Shown: one piece after another, positions 32,893-41,275 of the stretch
Layout of the letters: every line of letters starts with the position of its first letter
How positions within the stretch are numbered: the first letter of the stretch is position 1
Notes under the pieces: generated by a model
The model's database searches: none
What the model was told of the DNA's origin: nothing
The model's input: the letters and a program-made list of their open reading frames with translations, nothing else
Made by a program: the position numbers and the translations under genes
Assembly: GCF_018324205.1 (NCBI RefSeq)
Contig: NZ_AP023356.1
Span: 9,368,501 to 9,432,500, forward strand
DNA from: Actinoplanes ianthinogenes
Lineage (GTDB): Bacteria; Actinomycetota; Actinomycetes; Mycobacteriales; Micromonosporaceae
Length of the DNA: 64,000 nucleotides
Direction: 5' to 3'

Positions 32893-34953
32893 GTGAAGGA
32901 CGTCAATGTGACGAACATGGGCATGGGCCGGGACGGGGGCGAAGTGATCAAGATTGAGTTATTGGGTTCGCTGCGCGTGCGGAGGAAACGAGACCTGACA
33001 CCGTCGGCGCCCAAGCTGCGCCGGGTGCTGGCCGCCCTGGTGCTGAACGCCAATCTGGTGGTCAGCGTCGAGCAGCTGGCCGAGGAGCTCTGGGAGGACA
33101 GCCCGCCCGCCAGCGCGCAGACCACCATGCAGACCTACATCTACCAGTTGCGCCGGCGGCTCGGCCTGGCCGAGGAGCAGAGCCGCCCGGCCTATCCCGG
33201 ACACGCCGAGGAGGCGACGGCCCCGGTCCTGCTCACCCGGGTGGGTGGCTACGAGCTGCGCCTCGGCGACGACGCGTGGGTGGACGTGCACGACTTCGAC
33301 CGGGCGGTCAGCCGCGGCCGGGCGTTGCTCGACTCCGGCCGGCTCGCCGAGGCGGTGGAGAGCTTCGGCGCCGGGCTGGCGCTCTGGCGCGGGCCGGCGC
33401 TGGTCGACGTCACGGTCGGCCGGCAGCTCTCGGTCTGGGCCACCGAGCTGGAGGAGCGTCGCAAGACCACCATCGAGCGGCGATTCGGCGCGCTGCTCCA
33501 GATGGGCCAGCACCACGCCATCGTGGACGAACTGGCCGGTGTCGCCGGGACATACCCGACCCACGAGGGCTTCGCCCGCCAGCTGATGCTCGCGCTGCAC
33601 CGGTGCGGGCGCCGCGCGGAGGGGCTGGACGCCTTCCGCCGGCTGCGCAGCCGGCTCGTCGAGGATCTCGGCGTCGAGCCGTCCGCCGCGCTGCACCGGC
33701 TGCACCAGGGCATCCTCGCCGACGACCCGAAACTGTACGCGACCCCGCACGCCGCGCCGGCCGAGCAGGCGGCGCCGGTCGTCCGGCCCTGCCCGGCCCC
33801 GGCCGCCGTGACCACCCGGACGGTGACGGCGCCCGCCCAGCTGCCGCCCGGCATCCCGGACTTCGTCGGCCGCGCCGAGGAGCTGTCCCTGGTGGAGCGG
33901 GTGCTCACGGACAGCCGGCCGAGCGACGCCGGTGCCCGGATCGTCGAGGTGCACGGCCCGCCCGGGATCGGCAAGACCACCTTCGCGGTGCGGGCCGCGC
34001 ATCGCGTCCGCGAGCACTTCCCCGACGGCCAGCTGTTCATCGACGCCTCCGGGCTGACCTCGGGCGACGTCCGGATGGCCGACGTGCTCACCGCCACGCT
34101 GCGCTCCTGCGGGCTGCCCCGGGAGACGCTGCCGGAGAGCGTCGCCGACCTGAGCCGGACGCTGCGCAGCTGGACCGGCGACCGCCGGGTGCTGCTGGTG
34201 ATCGACGACGTGCTCAGCGCCGAGCTGCTGAAACCGCTGTTGCCGGGCTCGTCCGGGTGCGCCGTCGTCTGCACCAACCGGTACCGGCACGAGGGCCTGG
34301 CCGGCGCCCACCGGGTCACCCTGCCCGCGCCCACGCTGGACGAGGGGATGCGGTTGTTCGCCGGCATCGCCGGGTCGTGGCGGATCGAGGACGAGGGCGA
34401 CGTGGTCGAGGAGCTGCTGACCATGTGCGACCTGCTCCCGCTCGTGGTGCGTGGTGTCGCCACCCGGCTGTCGACCCGTCCCGGGTGGAGCGCCGGGCGG
34501 CTGCGCGACCGGCTGCGGGTCGACGAGTCGATGTTCCTCGACCTCGCCGCCGGCCCGGCCAACCTGGTCGGCAGCATCGCGCTGAGCTACCGCAACCTGC
34601 CCGACGCGCACCGCCGGGTGCTGCAACTGATGGCCACCGGTCGTCCGGCCGGCTGGACGCCGCGCGTGGTCGCCGACGAGCTCGGCGAGTCGCCGGAGGC
34701 CGCCGAGATCATCCTGGAACACCTCGTCGACATGAACCTGGCGGAGGAGACGCCGTCCGCCACCACCCCGAGCCACCGCGCCCTCGCCCCGCTGCCGGAG
34801 TACCGCTACCGGCTGCCCCGGCTCACCGCGCTCGCGCTGCGCTCGATCACCCGGGCCGAGGAGTCCGGCCTCTACACCCCCGCCGTGCCGCTGCCGAGCC
34901 CCCACCGGTTCCACTGGTCCCCGTTCTCGCTGCCCGCCGGCAACCCCGCCTGA
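32893..34953 (+). CDS. AfsR/SARP-type pathway activator with NB-ARC domain
   Basis: The 686-residue regulator has an OmpR-like winged helix (about 20-110: IKIELLGSLRVRRKRD, LAEELWEDSPP) and a BTAD (about 125-270, ending LRSRLVEDLGVEPSAALHRL). An NB-ARC ATPase follows, with Walker A GPPGIGKTT (355-363) and Walker B VLLVIDDV. TTA encodes Leu23 (32959-32961), linking it to bldA. The GTG at 32893 has GGGGAAG upstream. A GTG at 32944, giving the usual VIKIELLG start behind GGGGG, is an equally good alternative. It is the expected activator of the SARP-type promoters at 20289, 29526 and 35030. Confidence 0.92.
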   Translation: MKDVNVTNMGMGRDGGEVIKIELLGSLRVRRKRDLTPSAPKLRRVLAALVLNANLVVSVEQLAEELWEDSPPASAQTTMQTYIYQLRRRLGLAEEQSRPAYPGHAEEATAPVLLTRVGGYELRLGDDAWVDVHDFDRAVSRGRALLDSGRLAEAVESFGAGLALWRGPALVDVTVGRQLSVWATELEERRKTTIERRFGALLQMGQHHAIVDELAGVAGTYPTHEGFARQLMLALHRCGRRAEGLDAFRRLRSRLVEDLGVEPSAALHRLHQGILADDPKLYATPHAAPAEQAAPVVRPCPAPAAVTTRTVTAPAQLPPGIPDFVGRAEELSLVERVLTDSRPSDAGARIVEVHGPPGIGKTTFAVRAAHRVREHFPDGQLFIDASGLTSGDVRMADVLTATLRSCGLPRETLPESVADLSRTLRSWTGDRRVLLVIDDVLSAELLKPLLPGSSGCAVVCTNRYRHEGLAGAHRVTLPAPTLDEGMRLFAGIAGSWRIEDEGDVVEELLTMCDLLPLVVRGVATRLSTRPGWSAGRLRDRLRVDESMFLDLAAGPANLVGSIALSYRNLPDAHRRVLQLMATGRPAGWTPRVVADELGESPEAAEIILEHLVDMNLAEETPSATTPSHRALAPLPEYRYRLPRLTALALRSITRAEESGLYTPAVPLPSPHRFHWSPFSLPAGNPA

Positions 34954-34968
34954 CGCCCGCCCCCTGAC

Positions 34969-35000
34969 GCGCCCCGCCCGGTCCCGGGCGGGGCGCCTTT
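34969..35000 (+). terminator. Hairpin terminator after the SARP gene
   Basis: A GC-rich 13-bp stem (GCGCCCCGCCCGG with CCGGGCGGGGCGC) followed by CTTT lies 15 bases after the stop. It separates the SARP gene from the PKS core operon promoter. Confidence 0.8.
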
Positions 35001-35029
35001 CGTCGTCCCGGCGAGGTGTTCGACGCCGC

Positions 35030-35073
35030 CTCCAGACACGTTCCATCACGTCTCCAGAACGGTCCACCAGGGT
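35030..35073 (+). promoter_or_regulatory. SARP-type promoter of the PKS core operon
   Basis: The heptamers CTCCAGA (35030), TTCCATC (35041) and CTCCAGA (35052) are exactly 11 bp apart. Nine bases later is CAGGGT (35068-35073) as -10 element. The first PKS gene starts at 35104. Heptamer direct repeats at helical periodicity before the -10 are the known binding arrangement of SARP activators. Confidence 0.75.
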
Positions 35074-35103
35074 GAGGGCATCACAGCGACCCCTGGAGGA
35101 AAC

Positions 35104-35469
35104 GTGCACCGAAGCCTGATCGTGGCCAGGATGAAGCCCGGCGACGCGGAGGCCGTGGCCGGTGTCTTCGCCGACTCGGACCGGACCGACCTGCCGCGCA
35201 TGGTGGGGGTCACGCGCCGGACCCTGTTCCGCTTCCACAACCTCTACTTCCACCTGGTGGAGGCGCCGGAGGACATCACGCCCCACCTGTACCGGGCCCG
35301 CAGCCACCCGCTGTACGGCGACATCAACACCCGACTCGGCGAGTTCATCTCGCCCTACGACCCGAACTGGCGTGAGCCCAAGGACGCGATGGCCGAGCCG
35401 TTCTACGTCTGGACGCCCGAGGACGGACCGGCGTTCGCCGGCACCCCGGCGCCGGGGCGGAGCGCCTGA
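35104..35469 (+). CDS. TcmI-type polyketide cyclase
   Basis: The 121-residue protein has the dimeric ferredoxin-like fold of TcmI/SchA/CurD-type cyclases: [41 protein letters not shown] and FYVWTP near the end. These enzymes close later rings of aromatic polyketides. GGAGGAAAC precedes the GTG start. It is the first gene of the core operon, 31 bases after the SARP-type -10 element, and overlaps the cupin gene (TGATG). Confidence 0.88.
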   Translation: MHRSLIVARMKPGDAEAVAGVFADSDRTDLPRMVGVTRRTLFRFHNLYFHLVEAPEDITPHLYRARSHPLYGDINTRLGEFISPYDPNWREPKDAMAEPFYVWTPEDGPAFAGTPAPGRSA

Positions 35470-35882
35470 TGGGCGCGCAGAAGGTCGCCGTCGCCGAGGT
35501 CGCGGCGAACACCCGGCGCGGCGGCGACATCCGGGTCACGCTCAGCCCGAAGACGGTCGGCTGCACGTCCGGTTTCGGCGGCGTGCTCACCCTGGCGCCC
35601 GGCGACCGCGTCACCGAGCACCTGCACCCGCACTCCGAGGAGTTCCTGCACGTCGTCGCGGGAACCCTGGAGATGGCGGTGGACGGCGTCCCGGTCCGGC
35701 TGGAGCCGGGCGACTCGCTGCTGGTGCCGATCGGCGTGCGGCACCGCCTGGTGAACGTGGGCGCCGGCGAGGCCCGCGCGGTGTTCCACCTGTCCCCGCT
35801 GGCCCCGCGCCCCGAGCTCGGGCATGTCGACCTGGAGGAGACCGGGCCGGGCGCCAACCCCGACGTCGGGGGCCGATCGTGA
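35469..35882 (+). CDS. Cupin-fold polyketide cyclase-type protein
   Basis: The 137-residue single cupin has [19 protein letters not shown] (His-x-His plus Glu of metal-binding motif 1) and [22 protein letters not shown] (motif 2). Cupins of this type are partners of TcmI-like cyclases in whiE/cur/sch-type and pentangular clusters, where they help in later ring closure. It overlaps both neighbours (start codon at the cyclase stop, four bases into KS-alpha). Confidence 0.85.
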   Translation: MGAQKVAVAEVAANTRRGGDIRVTLSPKTVGCTSGFGGVLTLAPGDRVTEHLHPHSEEFLHVVAGTLEMAVDGVPVRLEPGDSLLVPIGVRHRLVNVGAGEARAVFHLSPLAPRPELGHVDLEETGPGANPDVGGRS

Positions 35883-37132
35883 CCCGCCGGGCGGTCATCA
35901 CCGGCATCGGCGCTGTCGCGCCCGGCGGCGTCGGCCGGGACCGGATGTGGGACCTGCTGACCGCCGGGCGTACCGCCACCCGCACCATCTCGCTGTTCGA
36001 CGCGTCGGGCTTCCGCTCGCGGATCGCCGCCGAGTGCGACTTCGATCCGGCCGCCGCCGGGCTGAGCCCGCAGGAGATCCGCCGGATGGACAGGGCCGCT
36101 CAGTTCGCGGTGGTCTCCGCCCGCGAGGCGATCGCCGACAGCGGCATCGACGCGGCCGGGTACGACCCGGCCCGGATCACGGTGAGCGTGGGCAGCGCGG
36201 TCGGCTGCACGATGGGCCTGGAGCAGGAGTACGCCGTGCTCTCCGACGGCGGCCGGAAGTGGCTGGTCGACCACCGGTACGGCGTGCCGCACCTGTACGG
36301 CTACATGGTGCCGAGCACCCTGGCCGTCGAGGTCGCCTGGCAGATCGGCGCGGAAGGGCCGGTGGCGCTGATCTCCACCGGCTGCACGTCCGGACTGGAC
36401 GCCGTCGGGCACGCCGTGCAGCTGATCGAGGAGGGCGGCGCCGACCTGGCGGTGGCCGGCGCGACCGACGCCCCGCTGTCGCCGATCACCTCGGCCTGCT
36501 TCGACGCGATCCGGGCCACCTCGCCGCACAACGACGACCCGGAGCACGCCTCCCGGCCCTTCGACGGGCGGCGCAACGGCTTCGTCCTCGGCGAGGGCTC
36601 GGCGATCATGGTGATCGAGGAGGCCGAGGCCGCCCGGGCGCGCGGGGCGCGGATCTACGCCGAGGTGTCCGGCTTCGCCAGCCGCAGCAACGCCTACCAC
36701 ATGACCGGGCTCAAGCCGGACGGCCGGGAGATGGCCGAGGCGATCCGGGTGGCGCTGGACCGGGCCCGGCTGGACCCGGCCGCGGTGGGCTACGTCAACG
36801 CGCACGGCTCCGGCACCAAGCAGAACGACCGGCACGAGACCGCCGCCTTCAAACGGACGCTCGGCGCGCACGCGTACCGGGTGCCGGTCAGCTCGATCAA
36901 ATCGATGATCGGGCACTCGCTGGGCGCCATCGGCTCGCTGGAGGTCGCCGCGTCGGCGCTCGCCCTGCACCACCAGGTCGTGCCGCCGACCGCCAACCTC
37001 ACCGTCGCCGACCCGGAGTGCGATCTCGACTACGTGCCCGGCGACGCCCGGGAGCACCGGATGGACGTGGTGCTCAGCGTCGGCAGCGGCTTCGGCGGCT
37101 TCCAGAGCGCGATGGTGCTGAGCCGGTGCTGA
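35879..37132 (+). CDS. Ketosynthase alpha subunit, type II PKS
   Basis: The 417-residue KS-alpha catalyses the chain-building condensations. The active Cys169 lies in [11 protein letters not shown], His309 in [14 protein letters not shown] and His346 in [12 protein letters not shown]. The end has the GFGGFQSA signature. The GTG at 35879 overlaps the cupin stop. It acts as a heterodimer with the chain-length factor encoded immediately downstream and loads malonyl units from the ACP at 38379. No KSIII or acyltransferase for an unusual starter is present, so acetate priming is the simplest reading. Confidence 0.96.
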   Translation: MTRRAVITGIGAVAPGGVGRDRMWDLLTAGRTATRTISLFDASGFRSRIAAECDFDPAAAGLSPQEIRRMDRAAQFAVVSAREAIADSGIDAAGYDPARITVSVGSAVGCTMGLEQEYAVLSDGGRKWLVDHRYGVPHLYGYMVPSTLAVEVAWQIGAEGPVALISTGCTSGLDAVGHAVQLIEEGGADLAVAGATDAPLSPITSACFDAIRATSPHNDDPEHASRPFDGRRNGFVLGEGSAIMVIEEAEAARARGARIYAEVSGFASRSNAYHMTGLKPDGREMAEAIRVALDRARLDPAAVGYVNAHGSGTKQNDRHETAAFKRTLGAHAYRVPVSSIKSMIGHSLGAIGSLEVAASALALHHQVVPPTANLTVADPECDLDYVPGDAREHRMDVVLSVGSGFGGFQSAMVLSRC

Positions 37133-37152
37133 GCCGCGAACGGGGGGAATCC

Positions 37153-38382
37153 GTGACCACATCCCACGCCGTGGTGACCGGGATCGGCGTCGTCGCGCCG
37201 ACCGGCGTCACCACCGCCGAACACTGGGCGTCCGTGCTGGCCGGCAAGAGCGGGCTCGGCCGGATCACCCGCTTCGACGCCGGTGACTACCCGGTCCGGG
37301 TGGCCGGGCAGGTTCCCGGCTTCCGGGCCACCGAGCAGGTCCCGGCCCGGCTGGTGCCGCAGACCGACCGCGGCACCCACTTCGGGCTGGTGGCCGCCGC
37401 CGACGCGCTGATCGACGCCCGGGTCGACCCGCAGGAACTGCCCGAGTACGAGATGGCCGTGGTGACCGCCGCCTCGTCCGGCGGCACCGAGTTCGGCCAG
37501 CACGAGATGGAACGGCTCTACACCAAGGGACCGGACTGGGTCGGCGCCTACCAGTCGATCGCCTGGTTCTACGCCGCCACCACCGGCCAGGTGTCGATCC
37601 GGCACGGGATGCGCGGGCCGTGCGGGGTGATCTGCACCGAGCAGGCCGGCGGGCTCGACGTGCTCGGCCAGTCCCGGCGGCTGCTCGGCAGCGGCTCCCG
37701 GCTGGTGCTCGGCGGCGGCTCCGACGCGTCGCTGTGCCCGTACGGCCTGGTCGCCCAGCTCAGCAACGGCGGGCTGTCGGCGGATCCGGACCCGGCGCGG
37801 GCGTACCTGCCGTTCGACGCCGACGCGGCCGGGTACGTGCCGGGCGAGGGCGCCGCGATGCTGGTCGTCGAGGACGAGGCGGCCGCCGCGACCCGTGGCG
37901 CCCCGGTCTACGGCCGGATCACCGGGTACGCCGCGGGCTTCGACCCGCCGCCCGGCTCGCCCCGCCCGCCCGTGCTGGCCCGGACCATCCGCGCCGCCCT
38001 CGCCGAGGCGCGCCTCGACCCGGGCGACGTGGACATGGTCTTCGCCGACGCCGCCGGGCAGCCGGACGCCGACCGGCGCGAGGCCGAGGCGCTCGCCGAG
38101 ATCTTCACACCGGGCGGCGTCCCGGTCACCGCGCCCAAGACGCTCACCGGCCGGATGTACGCCGCCGGCGCCGCGCTCGACGTCGCCACCGCCCTGCTCG
38201 CCCTGCGTGCCGGGGTGATCCCGCCGACCGCGCCGGTCGCCCGCCCGGCCTCCGGACCGGCCCTCGACCTGGTCTCCGAAACCCGTTCCAGCGATCCGCG
38301 CACCGCCCTGGTGCTCGCCCGGGGCCACGGCGGCTTCACCGCCGCCCTGGTCGTGACCGCTCCCCGAAAGGACACCGCATGA
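37153..38382 (+). CDS. Chain-length factor (KS-beta)
   Basis: The 409-residue KS-beta partner has Gln164 in GVICTEQAGGLD where KS-alpha has its Cys. This is the hallmark of chain-length factors, which decarboxylate malonyl-ACP and set chain length. Other family features such as YVPGEGAAMLVVED and the C-terminal GHGGFTAA are present. GGGGGGA precedes the GTG at 37153. Co-occurrence with pentangular-type tailoring genes suggests a long (C24-C26) chain, which remains inference. Confidence 0.95.
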   Translation: MTTSHAVVTGIGVVAPTGVTTAEHWASVLAGKSGLGRITRFDAGDYPVRVAGQVPGFRATEQVPARLVPQTDRGTHFGLVAAADALIDARVDPQELPEYEMAVVTAASSGGTEFGQHEMERLYTKGPDWVGAYQSIAWFYAATTGQVSIRHGMRGPCGVICTEQAGGLDVLGQSRRLLGSGSRLVLGGGSDASLCPYGLVAQLSNGGLSADPDPARAYLPFDADAAGYVPGEGAAMLVVEDEAAAATRGAPVYGRITGYAAGFDPPPGSPRPPVLARTIRAALAEARLDPGDVDMVFADAAGQPDADRREAEALAEIFTPGGVPVTAPKTLTGRMYAAGAALDVATALLALRAGVIPPTAPVARPASGPALDLVSETRSSDPRTALVLARGHGGFTAALVVTAPRKDTA

Positions 38383-38642
38383 CCACCTTCACCGTGACCG
38401 ACCTGCGGCACCTGTTCGCCTCCAGCGAGGGCCTGGCCGGCAACCCCGCCTTCGGGCCGGACGAGCTGGACGTCGCGCTGGCCGACCTCGGCTACGACTC
38501 GCTGGCGATGCTGGAGCTCGCCGCGATCGTGCAGCGCGAGTACGGCGTACGGATGCCGGACGACTGCGTGATCGAGATGACCACGCCCCGCGCCGCCATC
38601 GAGTACATCAACCGCCGGCTGACCGAGGTGAACGCCGCATGA
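38379..38642 (+). CDS. Acyl carrier protein
   Basis: The 87-residue ACP carries the phosphopantetheine-accepting Ser41 in LGYDSLAMLE. Helices follow the usual pattern. It overlaps the chain-length factor stop by four bases and the aromatase start by four bases. It holds the growing poly-beta-ketone during synthesis and early cyclisation. Confidence 0.95.
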   Translation: MTTFTVTDLRHLFASSEGLAGNPAFGPDELDVALADLGYDSLAMLELAAIVQREYGVRMPDDCVIEMTTPRAAIEYINRRLTEVNAA

Positions 38643-39103
38643 GCGGACACACCGACAACGTGATCGTCATCGACGCGCCGCTGGACCTGGTCTGGGCGAT
38701 GACCAACGACGTGGCGAGCTGGCCGCGCCTGTTCAGCGAGTACGCCGCCGCCGAGATCCTCGCCCAGGACGGGCCGACCGTCCGGTTTCGCCTCACCCTG
38801 CACCCCGACGAGCAGGGCCGCACGTGGAGCTGGGTGTCCGAGCGCACCCCCGACCGCGACGCCCTCCAGGTGCACGCGCACCGGGTCGAGACCGGGGTGT
38901 TCGCGTTCATGAACATCCACTGGACGTACGAGCAGACCGCCGCCGGCGTGCGGATGCGCTGGGTGCAGGACTTCCGGATGAAGCCGGAGGCGCCGCTCGA
39001 CGACGCCGCCATGACCGAGCGGCTCAACCGCAACACCGCCGTCCAGATGCGGCTGATCAAGGACAAGGTCGAGGCCGCCGCCCGGGCCGGAGCGATCCGG
39101 TGA
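38639..39103 (+). CDS. SRPBCC aromatase/cyclase
   Basis: The 154-residue monodomain START/SRPBCC protein starts DNVIVIDAPLDLVWAMTNDV, with WPRLFSEYAAAEIL, then FAFMNIHWTYEQT and a long C-terminal helix. It resembles WhiE-ORFVI, TcmN-ARO and PdmD-type aromatases, which close and aromatise the first ring. It overlaps the ACP and ketoreductase genes by four bases each. Confidence 0.92.
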   Translation: MSGHTDNVIVIDAPLDLVWAMTNDVASWPRLFSEYAAAEILAQDGPTVRFRLTLHPDEQGRTWSWVSERTPDRDALQVHAHRVETGVFAFMNIHWTYEQTAAGVRMRWVQDFRMKPEAPLDDAAMTERLNRNTAVQMRLIKDKVEAAARAGAIR

Positions 39104-39855
39104 CCGCGGCGGGCGCGCTCGCCGGGCGGCGGGCGCTGGTCACCGGCGGCACCAAGGGGATCGGCCGGGGCGTCGTGCTGGCCATGGCCCGGGCCGGCGC
39201 CGACGTGCTCACATGTCACCGGGCGGACGACGACAGCGCCGCCTCGCTGCGCGCCGAGCTGGCCGGCCTGCCCGGCAAGCACCACGTCGTCCGGGCCGAC
39301 GTCAGCGACCCGGCCGACGCGCGGCGCCTGCTCGCCGAGTGCGAGTCGGCGCTCGGCGGCCTGGAGGTGCTGGTGAACAACGCCGGCGCGTTCCGGCCGC
39401 GGCCGTACGCCGAACTCAGCGCCGGCGAGTGGAGCACCACGCTGGCCGGCAACCTGACCGCGACGCACCAGCTGACCCAGGGCGCGCTGCGGCTGCTCGC
39501 GCCCGGCTCGTCGATCGTCAACTTCGGATCGACGGTCACCTTCGTCGGCATGGCCGGCGGCGTGCACTACACAGCGGCGAAGGCGGCGATCGTCGGCTAC
39601 ACCCGCTCGCTCGCCCGTGAACTCGGCCCGGAGGGCATCCGGGTCAACGTCATCTCACCGGGCCGGATCGACACCGAGGCCCTGGACGCGCTCGGACCCG
39701 AGGAGGCGGCCCGGCAGCGGGCGATCTTCTCCCGGTTCAACGCCCTGGGCCGGCTCGGCACGGTGGCCGAGATCGCGGCGGTCGCGGTCTTCCTGGCCGG
39801 CCCGGTTTCCGGATATGTCACCGGCCAGAACATCCACGTCGACGGTTGCGTCTAA
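39100..39855 (+). CDS. Polyketide ketoreductase, first copy (SDR)
   Basis: The 251-residue SDR has VTGGTKGIGRGVV (NADPH loop), LVNNAG, the catalytic Ser in NFGSTVTF and the Tyr/Lys in HYTAAKAA. It shares the unusual segment GADVLTCHRAD with its downstream copy at 39869. In pentangular polyphenol systems a ketoreductase sets one specific carbonyl before cyclisation. The GTG at 39100 overlaps the aromatase stop. Confidence 0.92.
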   Translation: MTAAGALAGRRALVTGGTKGIGRGVVLAMARAGADVLTCHRADDDSAASLRAELAGLPGKHHVVRADVSDPADARRLLAECESALGGLEVLVNNAGAFRPRPYAELSAGEWSTTLAGNLTATHQLTQGALRLLAPGSSIVNFGSTVTFVGMAGGVHYTAAKAAIVGYTRSLARELGPEGIRVNVISPGRIDTEALDALGPEEAARQRAIFSRFNALGRLGTVAEIAAVAVFLAGPVSGYVTGQNIHVDGCV

Positions 39856-39868
39856 CAGGGAGAAGAAG

Positions 39869-40618
39869 ATGGACTTCGGTCTGCAAGGCCGCAAAATCCT
39901 GGTCACCGGCGGCACCCGGGGCATCGGCCGGGGGATCGTCCTGGCCGCCGCCGAGGCCGGCGCCGACGTGCTCACCTGCCATCGCAGCGACGGACCGGCG
40001 GTGGACAGCCTGGTCGCGGCACTCAAGGAGACCGGCGGCGACCACCACGTCGTCCGCGCCGACCTGGCCGAGGTCGGCGAGGTCGACCGGCTCGCCGCCG
40101 AGGCCCGGGAGCGGTTCGGCCGGCTCGACGGCGTCGTCAACAACGCCGGCGTGATCAGCCACATCCCGTACGAAAATCTGGCCGTCGAGGAGTGGCACCG
40201 GGTGCTGGACACCAACCTCACCGCGGCCTTCCGGGTCGTGCAGCAGTGCCTGCCGCTGCTCGGCGAGCGGGGCTCGATCGTGAACATCGGCTCCCGCGGC
40301 GCGGCGGCCGGCATCCCGCTGCGCGCCCACTACACCGCGGCCAAGTCGGCGATGATCGGGCTCACCCGCTCGCTGGCCAAGGAGTACGGCTCGCGCGGGC
40401 TGCGGATCAACGTGCTCGCGCCCGGCGTCATCGAGACCGAGGCGATGGACGAGATGCCGCCGGAGCGCGCGCAGGCGCTGCGCGACATGTACTCGGGCAA
40501 GACCGCCCTGGCCCGCCTGGGCACCGTCCCGGAGGTCGCCGCGGTGGCGTTGTTCCTGCTCAGCGACCTCAGTGGATACATCACCGGGGAGACCCTGAAC
40601 GTCGACGGAGGGATCTGA
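39869..40618 (+). CDS. Polyketide ketoreductase, second copy (SDR)
   Basis: This 249-residue paralogue of the preceding gene has VTGGTRGIGRGIV, GADVLTCHRSD, VVNNAG, NIGSRGAAAG and HYTAAKSA. Both copies keep the Asn-Ser-Tyr-Lys set, so both should be active, perhaps on different carbonyls. They clearly arose by tandem duplication with later divergence. GGGAGAAGAAG precedes the ATG. Confidence 0.92.
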   Translation: MDFGLQGRKILVTGGTRGIGRGIVLAAAEAGADVLTCHRSDGPAVDSLVAALKETGGDHHVVRADLAEVGEVDRLAAEARERFGRLDGVVNNAGVISHIPYENLAVEEWHRVLDTNLTAAFRVVQQCLPLLGERGSIVNIGSRGAAAGIPLRAHYTAAKSAMIGLTRSLAKEYGSRGLRINVLAPGVIETEAMDEMPPERAQALRDMYSGKTALARLGTVPEVAAVALFLLSDLSGYITGETLNVDGGI

Positions 40619-40619
40619 G

Positions 40620-40946
40620 ATGGCTGCCGAACGGTTCCGGGTGATGCTGCGCATGCAGATCAAGCCCGGTGTGGAGGCCGAGTTCGAGCGGGTGTGGCGC
40701 GAGGTCGGCGACTCGGTGACCAGCCACCCGGCCAACCTCGGGCAGTGGCTGTCGCGCAGCATCGACGAGGACGGCATCTACTACATCGTCAGCGACTGGG
40801 TGGACGAGCCGCTGTTCCGCGAGTTCGAGACCAGCGACCGGCACCTCGAGCACCGCACGAAGCTGCACCCTTACCGCAGCGGCGGCTCGATGACCACGAT
40901 GCACGTGGTGGCCCACCTGCCGGCCGGGACCGGGGCGTCGCGGTGA
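40620..40946 (+). CDS. ABM-family monooxygenase/cyclase, first copy
   Basis: The 108-residue protein has the antibiotic biosynthesis monooxygenase fold: [21 protein letters not shown], then [22 protein letters not shown] proteins such as PdmH, ActVA-6 or TcmH oxidise anthrone-like intermediates to quinones without cofactor. GGAGGG precedes the ATG. It overlaps the next ABM gene by four bases. Confidence 0.88.
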   Translation: MAAERFRVMLRMQIKPGVEAEFERVWREVGDSVTSHPANLGQWLSRSIDEDGIYYIVSDWVDEPLFREFETSDRHLEHRTKLHPYRSGGSMTTMHVVAHLPAGTGASR

Positions 40947-41275
40947 GCGAGCAGGTGCAGGTGGTGGTCTACCACCAGGCCGACGACTACCACGCGGTGC
41001 TCGCGGCGTACCACGAGTCGAGCGAGCGGATGGCGGGGACGCCCGGGCTGCTCGGCAACGAGCTCCAGCAGGGCGTCGCCGATCGGAGCAGCTTCGCCGT
41101 GGTGAGCCGGTGGAGCGGGTGGGACGACTTCGCCAGCTGGGAGGGCAGCCCGGGGCATCGGGAGCAGACGGCGCCGCTGCGACCGTTCCGCGACCACAGC
41201 CGGGCGCGGCCGTTCGAGGTGTTCCGGGTGGCGGCCCGCTACGGCGAGCCGTTCCCGGTGGGGGGCCCGGCATGA
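40943..41275 (+). CDS. ABM-family monooxygenase, second copy
   Basis: The 110-residue ABM-type protein has [40 protein letters not shown] and a short tail. The pair of ABM proteins resembles the two small oxygenases of pentangular polyphenol clusters that work together on B-ring oxidation. The GTG at 40943 overlaps the first ABM gene, and its stop overlaps the carboxylase gene. Confidence 0.85.
   Translation: MSEQVQVVVYHQADDYHAVLAAYHESSERMAGTPGLLGNELQQGVADRSSFAVVSRWSGWDDFASWEGSPGHREQTAPLRPFRDHSRARPFEVFRVAARYGEPFPVGGPA

Noticed and set aside
32618-32896. 92-codon frame before the SARP gene
   Set aside because: Codon usage is unlike the neighbourhood, no ribosome site is convincing, and the region contains regulatory repeats. 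It probably is leader DNA.
32959-35307. Long minus-strand frame (782 codons) opposite the SARP gene
   Set aside because: No domain signature; it covers the SARP coding sequence, a terminator and a promoter.
35824-37152. Plus-strand frame running through the KS-alpha gene into the CLF
   Set aside because: Only the part from 37153 on codes for the chain-length factor; the preceding part is out-of-frame shadow of KS-alpha.
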